Source of the DNA: Sediminibacterium sp. KACHI17
GTDB lineage: Bacteria > Bacteroidota > Bacteroidia > Chitinophagales > Chitinophagaceae
Assembly: GCF_040362915.1 (NCBI RefSeq)
Contig: NZ_AP029612.1
Location: 372,001-436,000, forward strand
Direction: 5' to 3'
DNA length: 64,000 nucleotides
Under the pieces are notes generated by a model, which was not told the origin of the DNA, made no database searches, and saw only the letters and a program-made list of their open reading frames with translations. Of the stretch, positions 1-6,614 are shown in pieces. A program made the translations under genes and the position numbers. The first letter of the stretch is position 1. Every line of letters begins with the position of its first letter.

Positions 1-280
1 TTTCCGGTTTTAGCTCGGTATGTTCAGGGTTGATCAGACTCATCAAAACGATCTCATCACCCGGCTTGATCTTGTAATTGCTTTTAACAACTTGTCCATT
101 TACCGTTAAGAAACCGGCATCAATACCTTTTTGAACTTTGTTACGGGTAGCACCCTCAATGCGTCCTTGTACCCATTTGTCAATGCGTAAAGGCTCCTGA
201 CCTTTATCAACTTTAAAAGTCTTTCGTTCATATAGTTCTTCTGTGCCTTCTTCCGGCTGGAGATCTAATTCTTCCTGCAT
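1..280 (-). CDS. RluA-family pseudouridine synthase, N-terminal S4 part (partial)
   Basis: Only the first 93 residues are visible; the gene runs off the left edge. After an acidic stretch of about 20 residues the protein reads as an S4 RNA-binding domain, with RIDKWV at residues 32-37 and KIKPGDEI at 70-77. This N-terminal S4 domain is the usual start of large-subunit rRNA pseudouridine synthases of the RluD/RluA type, whose catalytic domain would lie outside the window. The ATG at 278-280 (minus strand) is the only sensible start. The gene is divergent from lipB, with 74 bases between them. The S4 assignment is good; the exact rRNA target cannot be told. Confidence 0.75.
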   Translation of the reverse strand, partial: MQEELDLQPEEGTEELYERKTFKVDKGQEPLRIDKWVQGRIEGATRNKVQKGIDAGFLTVNGQVVKSNYKIKPGDEIVLMSLINPEHTELKPE

Positions 281-342
281 CCTGCAAAAATAGCAGAAAC
301 CATCCAAGCGGATTAAAATGAACTGATATCCACTTTCAATAT

Positions 343-350
343 TACTTTTG
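343..350 (+). promoter_or_regulatory. Bacteroidota -7 promoter box for lipB
   Basis: TACTTTTG fits the Bacteroidota -7 consensus TAnnTTTG. It ends only four bases before the lipB ATG, so the transcript would start at or almost at the start codon. No clear -33 box was seen. Confidence 0.5.
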
Positions 351-354
351 CATC

Positions 355-1071
355 ATGCAGTCAGTGATATTCAGGGATTTGGGATTCAGGTCCTATCAGT
401 CGGTTTGGGATGAGCAGGAAGCCATGCTCAAGGAGAAGGTGGAAATGAAATCGGCTGCAAGAATGTTTGATCCTGTTGATCAGGCTGCCCAGAATACAAT
501 AGCCCATCATCTTTTATTCGTTGAGCATTCGCCTGTTTATACCTTGGGTAAAAGTGGGAAGACAGAACATATTCTGATCTCAGAGCAAGAGATGCAGGAG
601 AGAGGTATTGATTATTTTCATATCAATCGCGGAGGGGATATCACATTTCATGGCCCAGGTCAGATCGTTGGTTATCCGATCATCGATCTGGAACAATTTA
701 AAACGGATCTTGGATGGTATCTTAGAAGTTTGGAGGAAGTGATCATTCTTACACTCGCACATTATGGTTTGAAAGGCGATAGAAGTAAAGGTGAAACAGG
801 GGTGTGGTTAGATCCAGATATTCCGGGTAAAGAAAGAAAGATCTGTGCTATGGGTATTAAATGCAGCAGGTGGATCACCATGCATGGATTTGCATTCAAT
901 GTAAATACTGATCTGACTTATTTTGATCATATTGTTCCTTGTGGTATTGTTGGTAAACAAGTGACTTCACTGGAAAAAGAATTGGGGCATGCAATTCCTT
1001 TTGAGGAAGTAAAGGCTTTGGTCAAAAATAATTTTGAAAAAGTTTTTGATGTTGTTTTGACTGAAAGCTAA
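355..1071 (+). CDS. lipB: Octanoyltransferase (lipoyl(octanoyl) transferase)
   Basis: LipB moves the octanoyl group from acyl carrier protein to the lipoyl domains of 2-oxoacid dehydrogenases and GcvH, the first step of lipoate synthesis in the cytoplasm. The 238-residue protein carries the family motif RGGDITFHGPGQ at residues 92-103. The lysine of RKICAMG (K162) and the cysteine of VPCGI (C196) fit the acyl-transfer Lys/Cys pair known in LipB. Its length is normal. The stop codon overlaps the convergent gene at 1068 by four bases. A dihydrolipoyl dehydrogenase, a user of lipoate, lies at 53,789 but is not linked. Confidence 0.95.
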   Translation: MQSVIFRDLGFRSYQSVWDEQEAMLKEKVEMKSAARMFDPVDQAAQNTIAHHLLFVEHSPVYTLGKSGKTEHILISEQEMQERGIDYFHINRGGDITFHGPGQIVGYPIIDLEQFKTDLGWYLRSLEEVIILTLAHYGLKGDRSKGETGVWLDPDIPGKERKICAMGIKCSRWITMHGFAFNVNTDLTYFDHIVPCGIVGKQVTSLEKELGHAIPFEEVKALVKNNFEKVFDVVLTES

Positions 1072-2087
1072 TCTTTCTGCAGAAAGAATTTATTTTTTTC
1101 GATCAGGTCGTTGTTCTTATACAATTCAAAATCATACCAACCACTCTTTTTGAAATTGGCTTTGTCCATGACCAATTCATGCTCTTTCAGCTTATTGATT
1201 CTAAAGAGTTCTTTTCCCTCCGCATCAAAAAATATGATACGATATAGTTGGAAATCTTTTTCAGGCACTGATATATTCAAATAGCCGGATGTATTGGTAT
1301 AGATAAAAATTGAGGGCTTCCATACTGGTTTAGGAATGAATCGGTGCAATTCAGCCCTGAATGTGGTGATCTGATAGATCGTATCTTTTGTGGTATTGGT
1401 CACGGAATCTTTGAAACGCTTATAGAAAGGCAATTCTATCTGAACAAGCAATGTGTCTTTTACAAATACACTCACATATTCTTTTGGTTTTGGAATAAAT
1501 GGTTTCCAGTTGATCTCGCCGGGTTTGATCACTGACAACGAATCTTGCGTCTGTTTGATCAATGAGTCACGGAAGTTCCGGTACGCAGAAACGGATAATT
1601 GAAATATTGGCACCCCTCTTTTAAAGATCTGAATATATTTTTCAACGGTGGTAGTAGTGGTTGTGCTATCTTTTTTTATTTCTGTTTTAGGGATTTCGAT
1701 GCGCGCACTCACATCATCGATCTGAACTATTGGAGGGGTCTGCGAACTTATCGGTTCAGGTGATTTACTATCAGTAAAAAAATAGCTTCCGCCCTTCAAT
1801 ACATAGAAGATCCGATAATAGATGCGAGGCGCCGATGGAAGTTTTTGATCGACAAATCCATTGGCCGGGAGTTCGGGAGATTGGGCTGAAAAAATTGTAC
1901 GAAAATTGATGCTATCAGTAGAGCGTTGAATGGCCAGCTGATTACAGGATGGGTATGGGTTGATCCAGCTGATACTTACTTTGCCTTTGCCAAGGTCTTT
2001 TACAGTAAAACCAGGTAAGGCCCTTTGTGCATGAATCTGGTTGAATACAAGGATCAATAAAAAGATCAGTAGCTTTTTTCCATTCAT
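1068..2087 (-). CDS. Secreted protein of unknown function
   Basis: The 339-residue product begins with a signal peptide (MNGKKLLIFLLILVFNQIHA) ending near residue 20. The rest looks like an all-beta extracellular protein: an early stretch with VSISWINPYPSCNQLAIQRS resembles a fibronectin type III strand pattern, and proline-rich KPKEYVSVFVKDT and IPKPVWKPSIFI segments follow. No catalytic motif was recognised. Start choice: an in-frame extension upstream to 2201 would overlap the neighbouring PLP-enzyme gene and lacks a signal peptide, while the ATG at 2087 sits six bases after a TATATTTG promoter box. Confidence 0.7.
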   Translation of the reverse strand: MNGKKLLIFLLILVFNQIHAQRALPGFTVKDLGKGKVSISWINPYPSCNQLAIQRSTDSINFRTIFSAQSPELPANGFVDQKLPSAPRIYYRIFYVLKGGSYFFTDSKSPEPISSQTPPIVQIDDVSARIEIPKTEIKKDSTTTTTTVEKYIQIFKRGVPIFQLSVSAYRNFRDSLIKQTQDSLSVIKPGEINWKPFIPKPKEYVSVFVKDTLLVQIELPFYKRFKDSVTNTTKDTIYQITTFRAELHRFIPKPVWKPSIFIYTNTSGYLNISVPEKDFQLYRIIFFDAEGKELFRINKLKEHELVMDKANFKKSGWYDFELYKNNDLIEKNKFFLQKD

Positions 2088-2092
2088 GACAG

Positions 2093-2100
2093 CAAATATA
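2093..2100 (-). promoter_or_regulatory. Bacteroidota -7 promoter box for the secreted protein gene
   Basis: On the minus strand this reads TATATTTG, an exact TAnnTTTG match, five bases before the ATG at 2087. It supports that start over the longer frame and lies just outside the neighbouring gene's 3' end at 2116. Confidence 0.5.
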
Positions 2101-2115
2101 AAGGCAGTGTTTCGA

Positions 2116-3009
2116 TTAAAAAGGAAGGATATGAGGTGGGAGGGATCTATTTCCCTGTAAACCGCCACTGTGAATGAGCAGTAGGCTGCTACCCGGTGCA
2201 AAATGGTGCTTTTGGATCAGGTCTTTAATAGCATAGATCATTTTTGCAGTGTATACAAAATCAGTTGGTATATGTTCCTTATGCCAGAGATCTTGCATAA
2301 ACGATAATAAATCGGGCTGATACTTCGCATAACCACCCCAATGATATCCATGAATACATTGAAATGTAGGCAAGCCATTTTCCTGTTCTTGTAAGAGTGT
2401 CTGTATTTCTTGTGTTATGGAATGATGATTTTTCAAGACGCTGATACCGAGTATCTGCTGTGGCAAGTATGCACCTTGAATCAAGCCGGCCATCATGGTG
2501 CCTGTGCCGGTTGCGCAAATGATATGGCTGTATGATGATGTATCATATATGCGTAAAATATCTGCAGCACCTTTAGCGCCTAGTATTCCATACCCCCCCT
2601 CGGGTATCCAATACCATCCTGATTGATGGTGGGATGCTTGTATCTGATCTTTCAGTCGATACTCAGCTCTGCTTACAAATCGTAATTCCATTCCATAGCT
2701 CATCGCCTCTTGCATGGTGGGGGATAGATCGGTTTGAATATCTCCACGAATAAAACCAATGGTAGGAATGCCGGCTTGTTGTCCGGCTAAAGCTAACGCA
2801 ACGATATGATTGGAATAAGCGCCTCCGAAGCTCACCAATCGGGTAGACTTTAATGCAATGGCTTCTTTTAGGTAGTGTTGAATTTTAAACCATTTATTGC
2901 CGCTGATCACGGGGTGTATGAGGTCTAATCGGAGTATATCAGTATGAACATCATTGGATGAAAGTGTTTTTACTGATTGAATATGAATATTTTCAATATT
3001 TATCAACAT
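2116..3009 (-). CDS. D-cysteine desulfhydrase / ACC deaminase-family PLP enzyme
   Basis: A fold-type II pyridoxal-phosphate enzyme of about 297 residues. The PLP lysine is K39 in SGNKWFKIQHYL, the position equivalent to the catalytic lysine of 1-aminocyclopropane-1-carboxylate deaminase and D-cysteine desulfhydrase. FGGAYSNHIVALALAG follows as the substrate-side loop, and CATGTGTMMAGL is the glycine-rich phosphate-binding loop. Members open small amino acids (D-cysteine, ACC) to ammonia plus a keto acid; the true substrate cannot be read from sequence. The ATG at 3009 was chosen because the extension to 3054 starts with TTG and leaves nine bases to the divergent gene. Confidence 0.8.
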   Translation of the reverse strand: MLINIENIHIQSVKTLSSNDVHTDILRLDLIHPVISGNKWFKIQHYLKEAIALKSTRLVSFGGAYSNHIVALALAGQQAGIPTIGFIRGDIQTDLSPTMQEAMSYGMELRFVSRAEYRLKDQIQASHHQSGWYWIPEGGYGILGAKGAADILRIYDTSSYSHIICATGTGTMMAGLIQGAYLPQQILGISVLKNHHSITQEIQTLLQEQENGLPTFQCIHGYHWGGYAKYQPDLLSFMQDLWHKEHIPTDFVYTAKMIYAIKDLIQKHHFAPGSSLLLIHSGGLQGNRSLPPHILPF

Positions 3010-3063
3010 CTGTTCTTTTCGTACAGCTGAAAGTTTTAGTTTCGTTGCTCTCAATAGGATATT

Positions 3064-3966
3064 ATGAAGCCAACATTAGTGATTTTAGCTGCCGGGATGG
3101 CCAGTCGATATGGAAGCATGAAACAGATCCAATCTTTTGGTCCCGATGGCGAAACTATTATGGATTATTCAATTTACGATGCTATCCGTGCAGGATTCGG
3201 AAAAGTTGTTTTTATCATCCGCGAAGAATTCGCCGAGCAATTTAAATCGATATTCGAACCCAAGCTTAAAGGTAAAATCGCCATAGATTATGTGTATCAG
3301 CATTTGTTTGCTTTTACCAATGGATATGCAGTTCCAGCTGACCGTACAAAGCCATGGGGTACTGCACATGCCGTATTATGCTGTAAGGGCAAGGTCAACG
3401 AACCTTTTGCGGTGATCAACGCAGATGATTTTTATGGAAAAGATGCTTTTGCGAAAGCATATACTTTTTTAACAACACAATGTAACGAACAGACTTATTG
3501 TATCATTGGTTATCAGTTGAGAAACACGCTGAGTGATAATGGAACAGTTAGCAGGGGTGTTTGTGAGATTGATGCAATGGGTAATTTGACGGATATCAAT
3601 GAGCGTACAAAGATCTTTGCAAGACCTGAGGGGGATATCGTGTATGAGGAAAATGATCAATTGACGGTGCTGCCTGAAAATAGCCTGGTAAGCATGAATT
3701 ATCTCTGCTTTGCTCCTGGTTATATTGATCTGGCAGAAAAACTGTTCAATGAATTTCTGGAAAAGCAAGGGCAAGAATTAAAATCAGAGTTTTACATTCC
3801 AACCGTGACAAAACATTTTGTACAATCAGGTAAAGGGGTTGTAAAAGTGATTCCGACTTCGTCTCAGTGGTTTGGGGTAACCTACAAAGAAGATGCTCCC
3901 GGGGTACAGGCCAGTATCAATGCATTGGTGGCAGCAGGAGAGTACCCGGCTAGTCTCTGGAAATAA
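3064..3966 (+). CDS. Sugar-phosphate nucleotidyltransferase family protein
   Basis: The 300-residue protein starts with the NTP-transferase signature LAAGMASRYGSMKQ (residues 8-21), a variant of the GxGTR nucleotide-binding loop of sugar-1-phosphate nucleotidyltransferases. INADDFYGKDAF near residue 120 holds the metal-binding aspartates. The fold should join a nucleotide to a sugar phosphate; UTP-glucose or GlcNAc-type substrates are possible but unproven. It is a single gene, divergent from the PLP enzyme and closed by a bidirectional terminator. A TAGTTTCG sequence at 3037-3044, one base off the TAnnTTTG consensus, may be its promoter. Confidence 0.85.
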   Translation: MKPTLVILAAGMASRYGSMKQIQSFGPDGETIMDYSIYDAIRAGFGKVVFIIREEFAEQFKSIFEPKLKGKIAIDYVYQHLFAFTNGYAVPADRTKPWGTAHAVLCCKGKVNEPFAVINADDFYGKDAFAKAYTFLTTQCNEQTYCIIGYQLRNTLSDNGTVSRGVCEIDAMGNLTDINERTKIFARPEGDIVYEENDQLTVLPENSLVSMNYLCFAPGYIDLAEKLFNEFLEKQGQELKSEFYIPTVTKHFVQSGKGVVKVIPTSSQWFGVTYKEDAPGVQASINALVAAGEYPASLWK

Positions 3967-3971
3967 TGGTA

Positions 3972-3988
3972 GATATCTGATGGCAGAT
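3972..3988. repeat. 17-bp intergenic word, also at 55206-55222
   Basis: GATATCTGATGGCAGAT occurs here, six bases after a stop codon, and again identically at 55206-55222, eleven bases after the lpd stop. The words resemble the arms of the palindrome at 11322-11382, so these may be decayed single arms of that element. Confidence 0.6.
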
Positions 3989-4017
3989 TTGTAAAATCTA
4001 AGATCACTGCTTTAAAA

Positions 4018-4054
4018 CAAAACGGCGAACACAATAAAGATGTTCGCCGTTTTG
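4018..4054. terminator. Bidirectional terminator between convergent genes
   Basis: A perfect 14-bp inverted repeat (4018-4031 with 4041-4054, core AACGGCGAACA) with a 9-base loop lies between the convergent genes ending at 3966 and 4077. The arm ends are A- and T-rich, so it can serve both strands. Confidence 0.75.
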
Positions 4055-4076
4055 TTGATTCAATTGTTATCTGTTA

Positions 4077-5180
4077 TTACTTCGCAAAAGCCTTCACATA
4101 AAACACACATTCCTCTACTTCCGCGATCTGCTGTTTGCGTTGTGTTCCTTTGATGCTGGATTTAGCTGGGAGTTTGATCTTTTCAGCAGTATCTGATTTT
4201 CTGAAAGAATCTACCAGTCCAAAAATATTTTTAGATTTTACGGCAAATACAACACCTTCTGCTGAAGATTGTCTTGTACTGAGTACACCGATGATCTCTC
4301 CATTTTTATTCAGAACCGGAGCGCCGGAGTTACCCGGATTAGCGCTCATTTGTAATTGATAAGAAAGAGAATCGCCATCAAAACCGCTACGTGCACTGAG
4401 ATAACCCATGCCATACACGATTTCGTTGCGAGGATATCCAAGGGTATAAATTTCTTCGCCTAGATCAGAAGCTGATTTGCGAATACCATACGGGAGACTC
4501 TTGCGCGGAATGAACTCTTTGTCTGTAACCTTTAATATGGCTAAATCTTTCTCCTGATCGATATGAACGATATCAGCATTGAATTCTTTCCCTTTATTAT
4601 TGACAACAATGGCGCCAGAGCCTTTCAAAACGTGGGCATTGGTTATGATGAATCCTTTAGGATCGATCAAAAATCCGGAACCGCCGCTTACAAAGCGTAC
4701 ACCTTCAGGAAGTTTGCTTTTTACCTCATTGATCAGATTCCCTTGAACTTGTTGATTCTTTTTAATGACAGCAATATCATTACTTAATTGCTGGAGTTGA
4801 TTTCCGTTCACAGAGGGAGCAAAATACATGACCAAGCCGCTGATGAAAAGTGCGATCATGCCGCCAACACTCGCAGCAATAGCCGTTACGCGTTTGTATT
4901 TATTCCATAATTGAACCACACGACCTCGTGTGCTAATAACACCTCCTTCATTGATATCTCCGCGATCCAGTAAACGCTGATGTGCTTCATGCAAGCCATG
5001 TTTCAGGTTACGGTGAGCGGAATACATATCCATCTGATGAAGGAACATGTTATGCTCCACCACCATCTGATCTATCTCAGGTGTATTTTTACGAAGCGTC
5101 TCAAAATAAGTACGCTCCTCGGCACTCATGTCGCCGCTGAGGTATCTTTCGATGGCTTCTAATAATAAAATGTCATCCAT
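4077..5180 (-). CDS. Membrane-anchored trypsin-like protease with anti-sigma-like N-terminus
   Basis: The 367-residue protein has three parts. Residues 1-75 look like the cytoplasmic helical domain of Bacteroidota anti-sigma factors (LLEAIERYLSGDMSAEERTY, then NTPEIDQMV). Residues 98-119 form one transmembrane segment. Residues 160-325 form a trypsin-like (S1C, HtrA-type) domain with H183 in TNAHVLKG, D212 in KDLAILKV and S285 in NPGNSGAPVL, so the triad is complete. No PDZ domain follows; about 40 basic residues close the chain. It begins five bases after the stop of the ECF sigma gene, so the two are one operon. Inference: it holds the sigma factor at the membrane and its outer protease domain senses or transmits envelope stress. 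Confidence 0.8.
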   Translation of the reverse strand: MDDILLLEAIERYLSGDMSAEERTYFETLRKNTPEIDQMVVEHNMFLHQMDMYSAHRNLKHGLHEAHQRLLDRGDINEGGVISTRGRVVQLWNKYKRVTAIAASVGGMIALFISGLVMYFAPSVNGNQLQQLSNDIAVIKKNQQVQGNLINEVKSKLPEGVRFVSGGSGFLIDPKGFIITNAHVLKGSGAIVVNNKGKEFNADIVHIDQEKDLAILKVTDKEFIPRKSLPYGIRKSASDLGEEIYTLGYPRNEIVYGMGYLSARSGFDGDSLSYQLQMSANPGNSGAPVLNKNGEIIGVLSTRQSSAEGVVFAVKSKNIFGLVDSFRKSDTAEKIKLPAKSSIKGTQRKQQIAEVEECVFYVKAFAK

Positions 5181-5185
5181 GGTAC

Positions 5186-5752
5186 TTACTCTCCGATATT
5201 ATATTGCGTAAAGAATAGTTTCTTTAAGCGCATTAAACATTTATACTTCTGGTTTTTGGCATTATCGGCATTGGTATAACCAAATTCGCGTGCCAACTCT
5301 TGCATCCCCATTTTTTTCAGGTAATACCCTTCTAAAAGACTTTTACAGGGTTCACCCAGACTATTCATTGCCCGATCCATGATGGCGAAAGCTGCGTTTC
5401 GTTTTTCATGGTTTTCGAGATCTTCTTCCACCGGGATAGTCTCTTCCAGGCTGTCCACTTGATTCGAATATCTTCCCAGTTGTTGTAATCGTTTAAGCCA
5501 TAAACGCCTGCATATGGAATATACATAGGTTTTAATTTGACAGGTTAAGACAAATGATTCGCTTTGTGCTTTTTCATATAGCGCAATCATAGCTTCCTGA
5601 AAAATATCCCTGGCGTCGTCGTAAGAACCATTATTATTCAATATGAAAGCCTGAATGGTATTGAAATTATCCTTGTAGATCGTTTCAATTGCCTTGGAAT
5701 CGTTATTGGCCAGTCCTTTCAGTAATGCTTGCTCGTTGGTATCGGCTTTCAC
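5186..5752 (-). CDS. ECF-type RNA polymerase sigma factor
   Basis: A sigma-70 family ECF factor of 188 residues. Region 2 contains YDDARDIFQEAMIALYEK, the typical core-binding and -10-recognition helix. Region 4 contains a helix-turn-helix around MGMQELAREFGYTNADNA, which reads the -35 box. The GTG at 5752 is proposed as the start: no ATG lies near the N-terminus, and the longer frame (TTG at 5794) would overlap the promoter motif at 5763-5792. The downstream gene is the membrane protease with an anti-sigma-like domain. The same promoter motif precedes this gene and the divergent lipoprotein gene, which suggests autoregulation. Confidence 0.88.
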   Translation of the reverse strand: MKADTNEQALLKGLANNDSKAIETIYKDNFNTIQAFILNNNGSYDDARDIFQEAMIALYEKAQSESFVLTCQIKTYVYSICRRLWLKRLQQLGRYSNQVDSLEETIPVEEDLENHEKRNAAFAIMDRAMNSLGEPCKSLLEGYYLKKMGMQELAREFGYTNADNAKNQKYKCLMRLKKLFFTQYNIGE

Positions 5753-5762
5753 TATTGTTCTT

Positions 5763-5792
5763 TTAATACGGTGTAGAGGGTAAAAGTAACCC
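5763..5792 (-). promoter_or_regulatory. Putative ECF promoter of the sigma factor gene
   Basis: On the minus strand: GGGTTAC (5792-5786), 16 bases, then GTATTAA (5769-5763), ten bases before the GTG start. The same two boxes with the same 16-base spacing occur on the plus strand at 5835-5864. Spacing near 16 is usual for ECF -35/-10 pairs. Confidence 0.6.
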
Positions 5793-5834
5793 AAAATAAA
5801 CCTAAAATATTTTTGAAAAAAAATAGGTGATGCC

Positions 5835-5864
5835 GGGTTACCTTTTACTATAAGCGGGTATTAA
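5835..5864 (+). promoter_or_regulatory. Putative ECF promoter of the small lipoprotein gene
   Basis: GGGTTAC (5835-5841), 16 bases, GTATTAA (5858-5864), 29 bases upstream of the ATG at 5894. It matches the sigma gene's own promoter in both boxes and in spacing. A TATTTTTG at 5808-5815 could be a housekeeping box but lies 78 bases from the gene. Confidence 0.6.
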
Positions 5865-5893
5865 CCTTAAAATCACTCAAAAAAAACCACACA

Positions 5894-6082
5894 ATGAAAA
5901 AATTATTATTCGTTCTGGCACTGGGCGTATTCGCTGCTTGCGGTAACGCAGAAAACAAAGAAGCTACAACTGATTCATCTGCAACTGTAGCTCCTGTATC
6001 AACTGATAGCGCTGCTACAGCTACTCCTGATAGCGCTGCTGCTACTACAGACAGCTCTGCTGCTGCTCCAGCTGCTCATTAA
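5894..6082 (+). CDS. Small Ala/Thr/Ser-rich lipoprotein
   Basis: A 62-residue product with a lipoprotein signal: MKKLLFVLALGVFAAC, with the lipidated cysteine at position 16. The mature 47 residues are almost entirely Ala, Thr, Ser, Asp and Pro, with repeated DSAA and TTDSSA units, so it is probably an unstructured, envelope-tethered peptide. It is transcribed away from the ECF sigma gene and shares its promoter motif, so it is probably a target of that sigma factor. A strong terminator follows at 6179. No family with known function was recognised. Confidence 0.7.
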   Translation: MKKLLFVLALGVFAACGNAENKEATTDSSATVAPVSTDSAATATPDSAAATTDSSAAAPAAH

Positions 6083-6178
6083 TTTGAACGCAGAACCCGT
6101 GCATAAGATCATGAAGTGCCAGCTTGCCGGCTGATAGGGTTCTCAAAGAGTTTTTCATATGGCAAGCAATCGTTAGAG

Positions 6179-6211
6179 GCCGCTCCGTTTCCACGGAGGG
6201 GCTTTTTTTTT
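6179..6211 (+). terminator. Rho-independent terminator after the lipoprotein gene
   Basis: GCCGCTCCG (6179-6187) pairs with CGGAGGGGC (6194-6202) with one mismatch and is followed by nine T residues. Confidence 0.85.
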
Positions 6212-6444
6212 CTTCGTCACATTCCGATCAGAGATCGGAAGTTCCTCAGAATGACGTTTTTTTGTAGATCTTGGAAAAGAATTTCTACGAGAAATGATCT
6301 CGCGATATTGTGGTTTTACATTTAATCAACAATCGTCATCCTGTGAAGTGTTTCATCAATCGTATGAAACATACAACGAGGGAAACTAAGGTTTGTTAGT
6401 AAAATAATTTTTCTCGTATTGATGTTTCATATGTTTTCCTGTTC
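6212..6444. other. Non-coding stretch with nested inverted repeats
   Basis: No convincing gene lies here. CCGATC and GATCGG (6224-6238) form a short hairpin inside outer arms CGTCA (6215) and GAATGACG (6249-6256), followed by seven T residues. On the minus strand this reads GTCATTCTGAGGAA, a word often seen in dispersed intergenic repeats of Bacteroidota. Further on, ATGAAACATACAACGAG (from about 6363) is an imperfect inverted copy of CTCGTATTGATGTTTCAT (about 6413-6430), just upstream of the leader-peptide promoter. A role for that second repeat as an operator is possible but untested. Confidence 0.4.
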
Positions 6445-6452
6445 TATATTTG
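6445..6452 (+). promoter_or_regulatory. Promoter box of the aromatic leader transcript
   Basis: TATATTTG, an exact TAnnTTTG match, ends five bases before the leader-peptide ATG at 6458, so the leader mRNA would begin close to that codon. Confidence 0.55.
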
Positions 6453-6457
6453 AATCA

Positions 6458-6547
6458 ATGAACACAAGAACAAACAATACCTGGTTTTATTTTTTCTTTT
6501 ATTACTTCTTTAATCAAAGGAGCCGGGTAGTATTTGTTAAAGCTTAA
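6458..6547 (+). CDS. Aromatic-rich attenuator leader peptide
   Basis: A 29-codon reading frame starts with ATG at 6458 and ends with TAA at 6545-6547. Residues 9-18 are WFYFFFYYFF: ten aromatic residues in a row (six Phe, three Tyr, one Trp). It lies between a Bacteroidota promoter box and a strong terminator, directly upstream of the prephenate dehydratase, aminotransferase and prephenate dehydrogenase genes. This is the textbook arrangement of ribosome-mediated attenuation: scarce charged tRNA-Phe or tRNA-Tyr stalls the ribosome on the run and changes folding downstream. GCCGGG (6522-6527), 11 bases after the last aromatic codon, is complementary to CCCGGC (6574-6579) in the terminator stem and could be the antiterminator. 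Translation and function are inferred. Confidence 0.85.
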   Translation: MNTRTNNTWFYFFFYYFFNQRSRVVFVKA

Positions 6548-6572
6548 GTGAACAACAACAATCAACATACAG

Positions 6573-6601
6573 TCCCGGCCAAATGGTCGGGATTTTTTTT
6601 G
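6573..6601 (+). terminator. Attenuator terminator of the aromatic operon
   Basis: TCCCGGCC (6573-6580) pairs with GGTCGGGA (6585-6592) over a 4-base loop, followed by eight T residues. It ends 14 bases before the pheA ATG, so it must be bypassed for operon expression. Its 5' arm can pair alternatively with GCCGGG at 6522-6527. Confidence 0.88.
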
Positions 6602-6614
6602 ATCTATAACCAAT

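Noticed and set aside
2202..2519. Frame of 79 codons (2279-2518, minus strand) in the PLP-enzyme gene
   Set aside because: It is on the same strand in another frame inside a well-supported gene and has no motif.
5753..5794. TTG at 5794 as start of the sigma factor
   Set aside because: The added codons overlap the promoter motif and do not match ECF sigma N-termini.
5808..5815. TATTTTTG as promoter of the small lipoprotein gene
   Set aside because: It lies 78 bases from the ATG, while the ECF-type motif at 5835-5864 is closer and is shared with the sigma gene. It is kept only as an alternative.
6116..6325. 69-codon frame after the small lipoprotein
   Set aside because: It runs through a strong terminator and hairpin region and has no promoter or motif.
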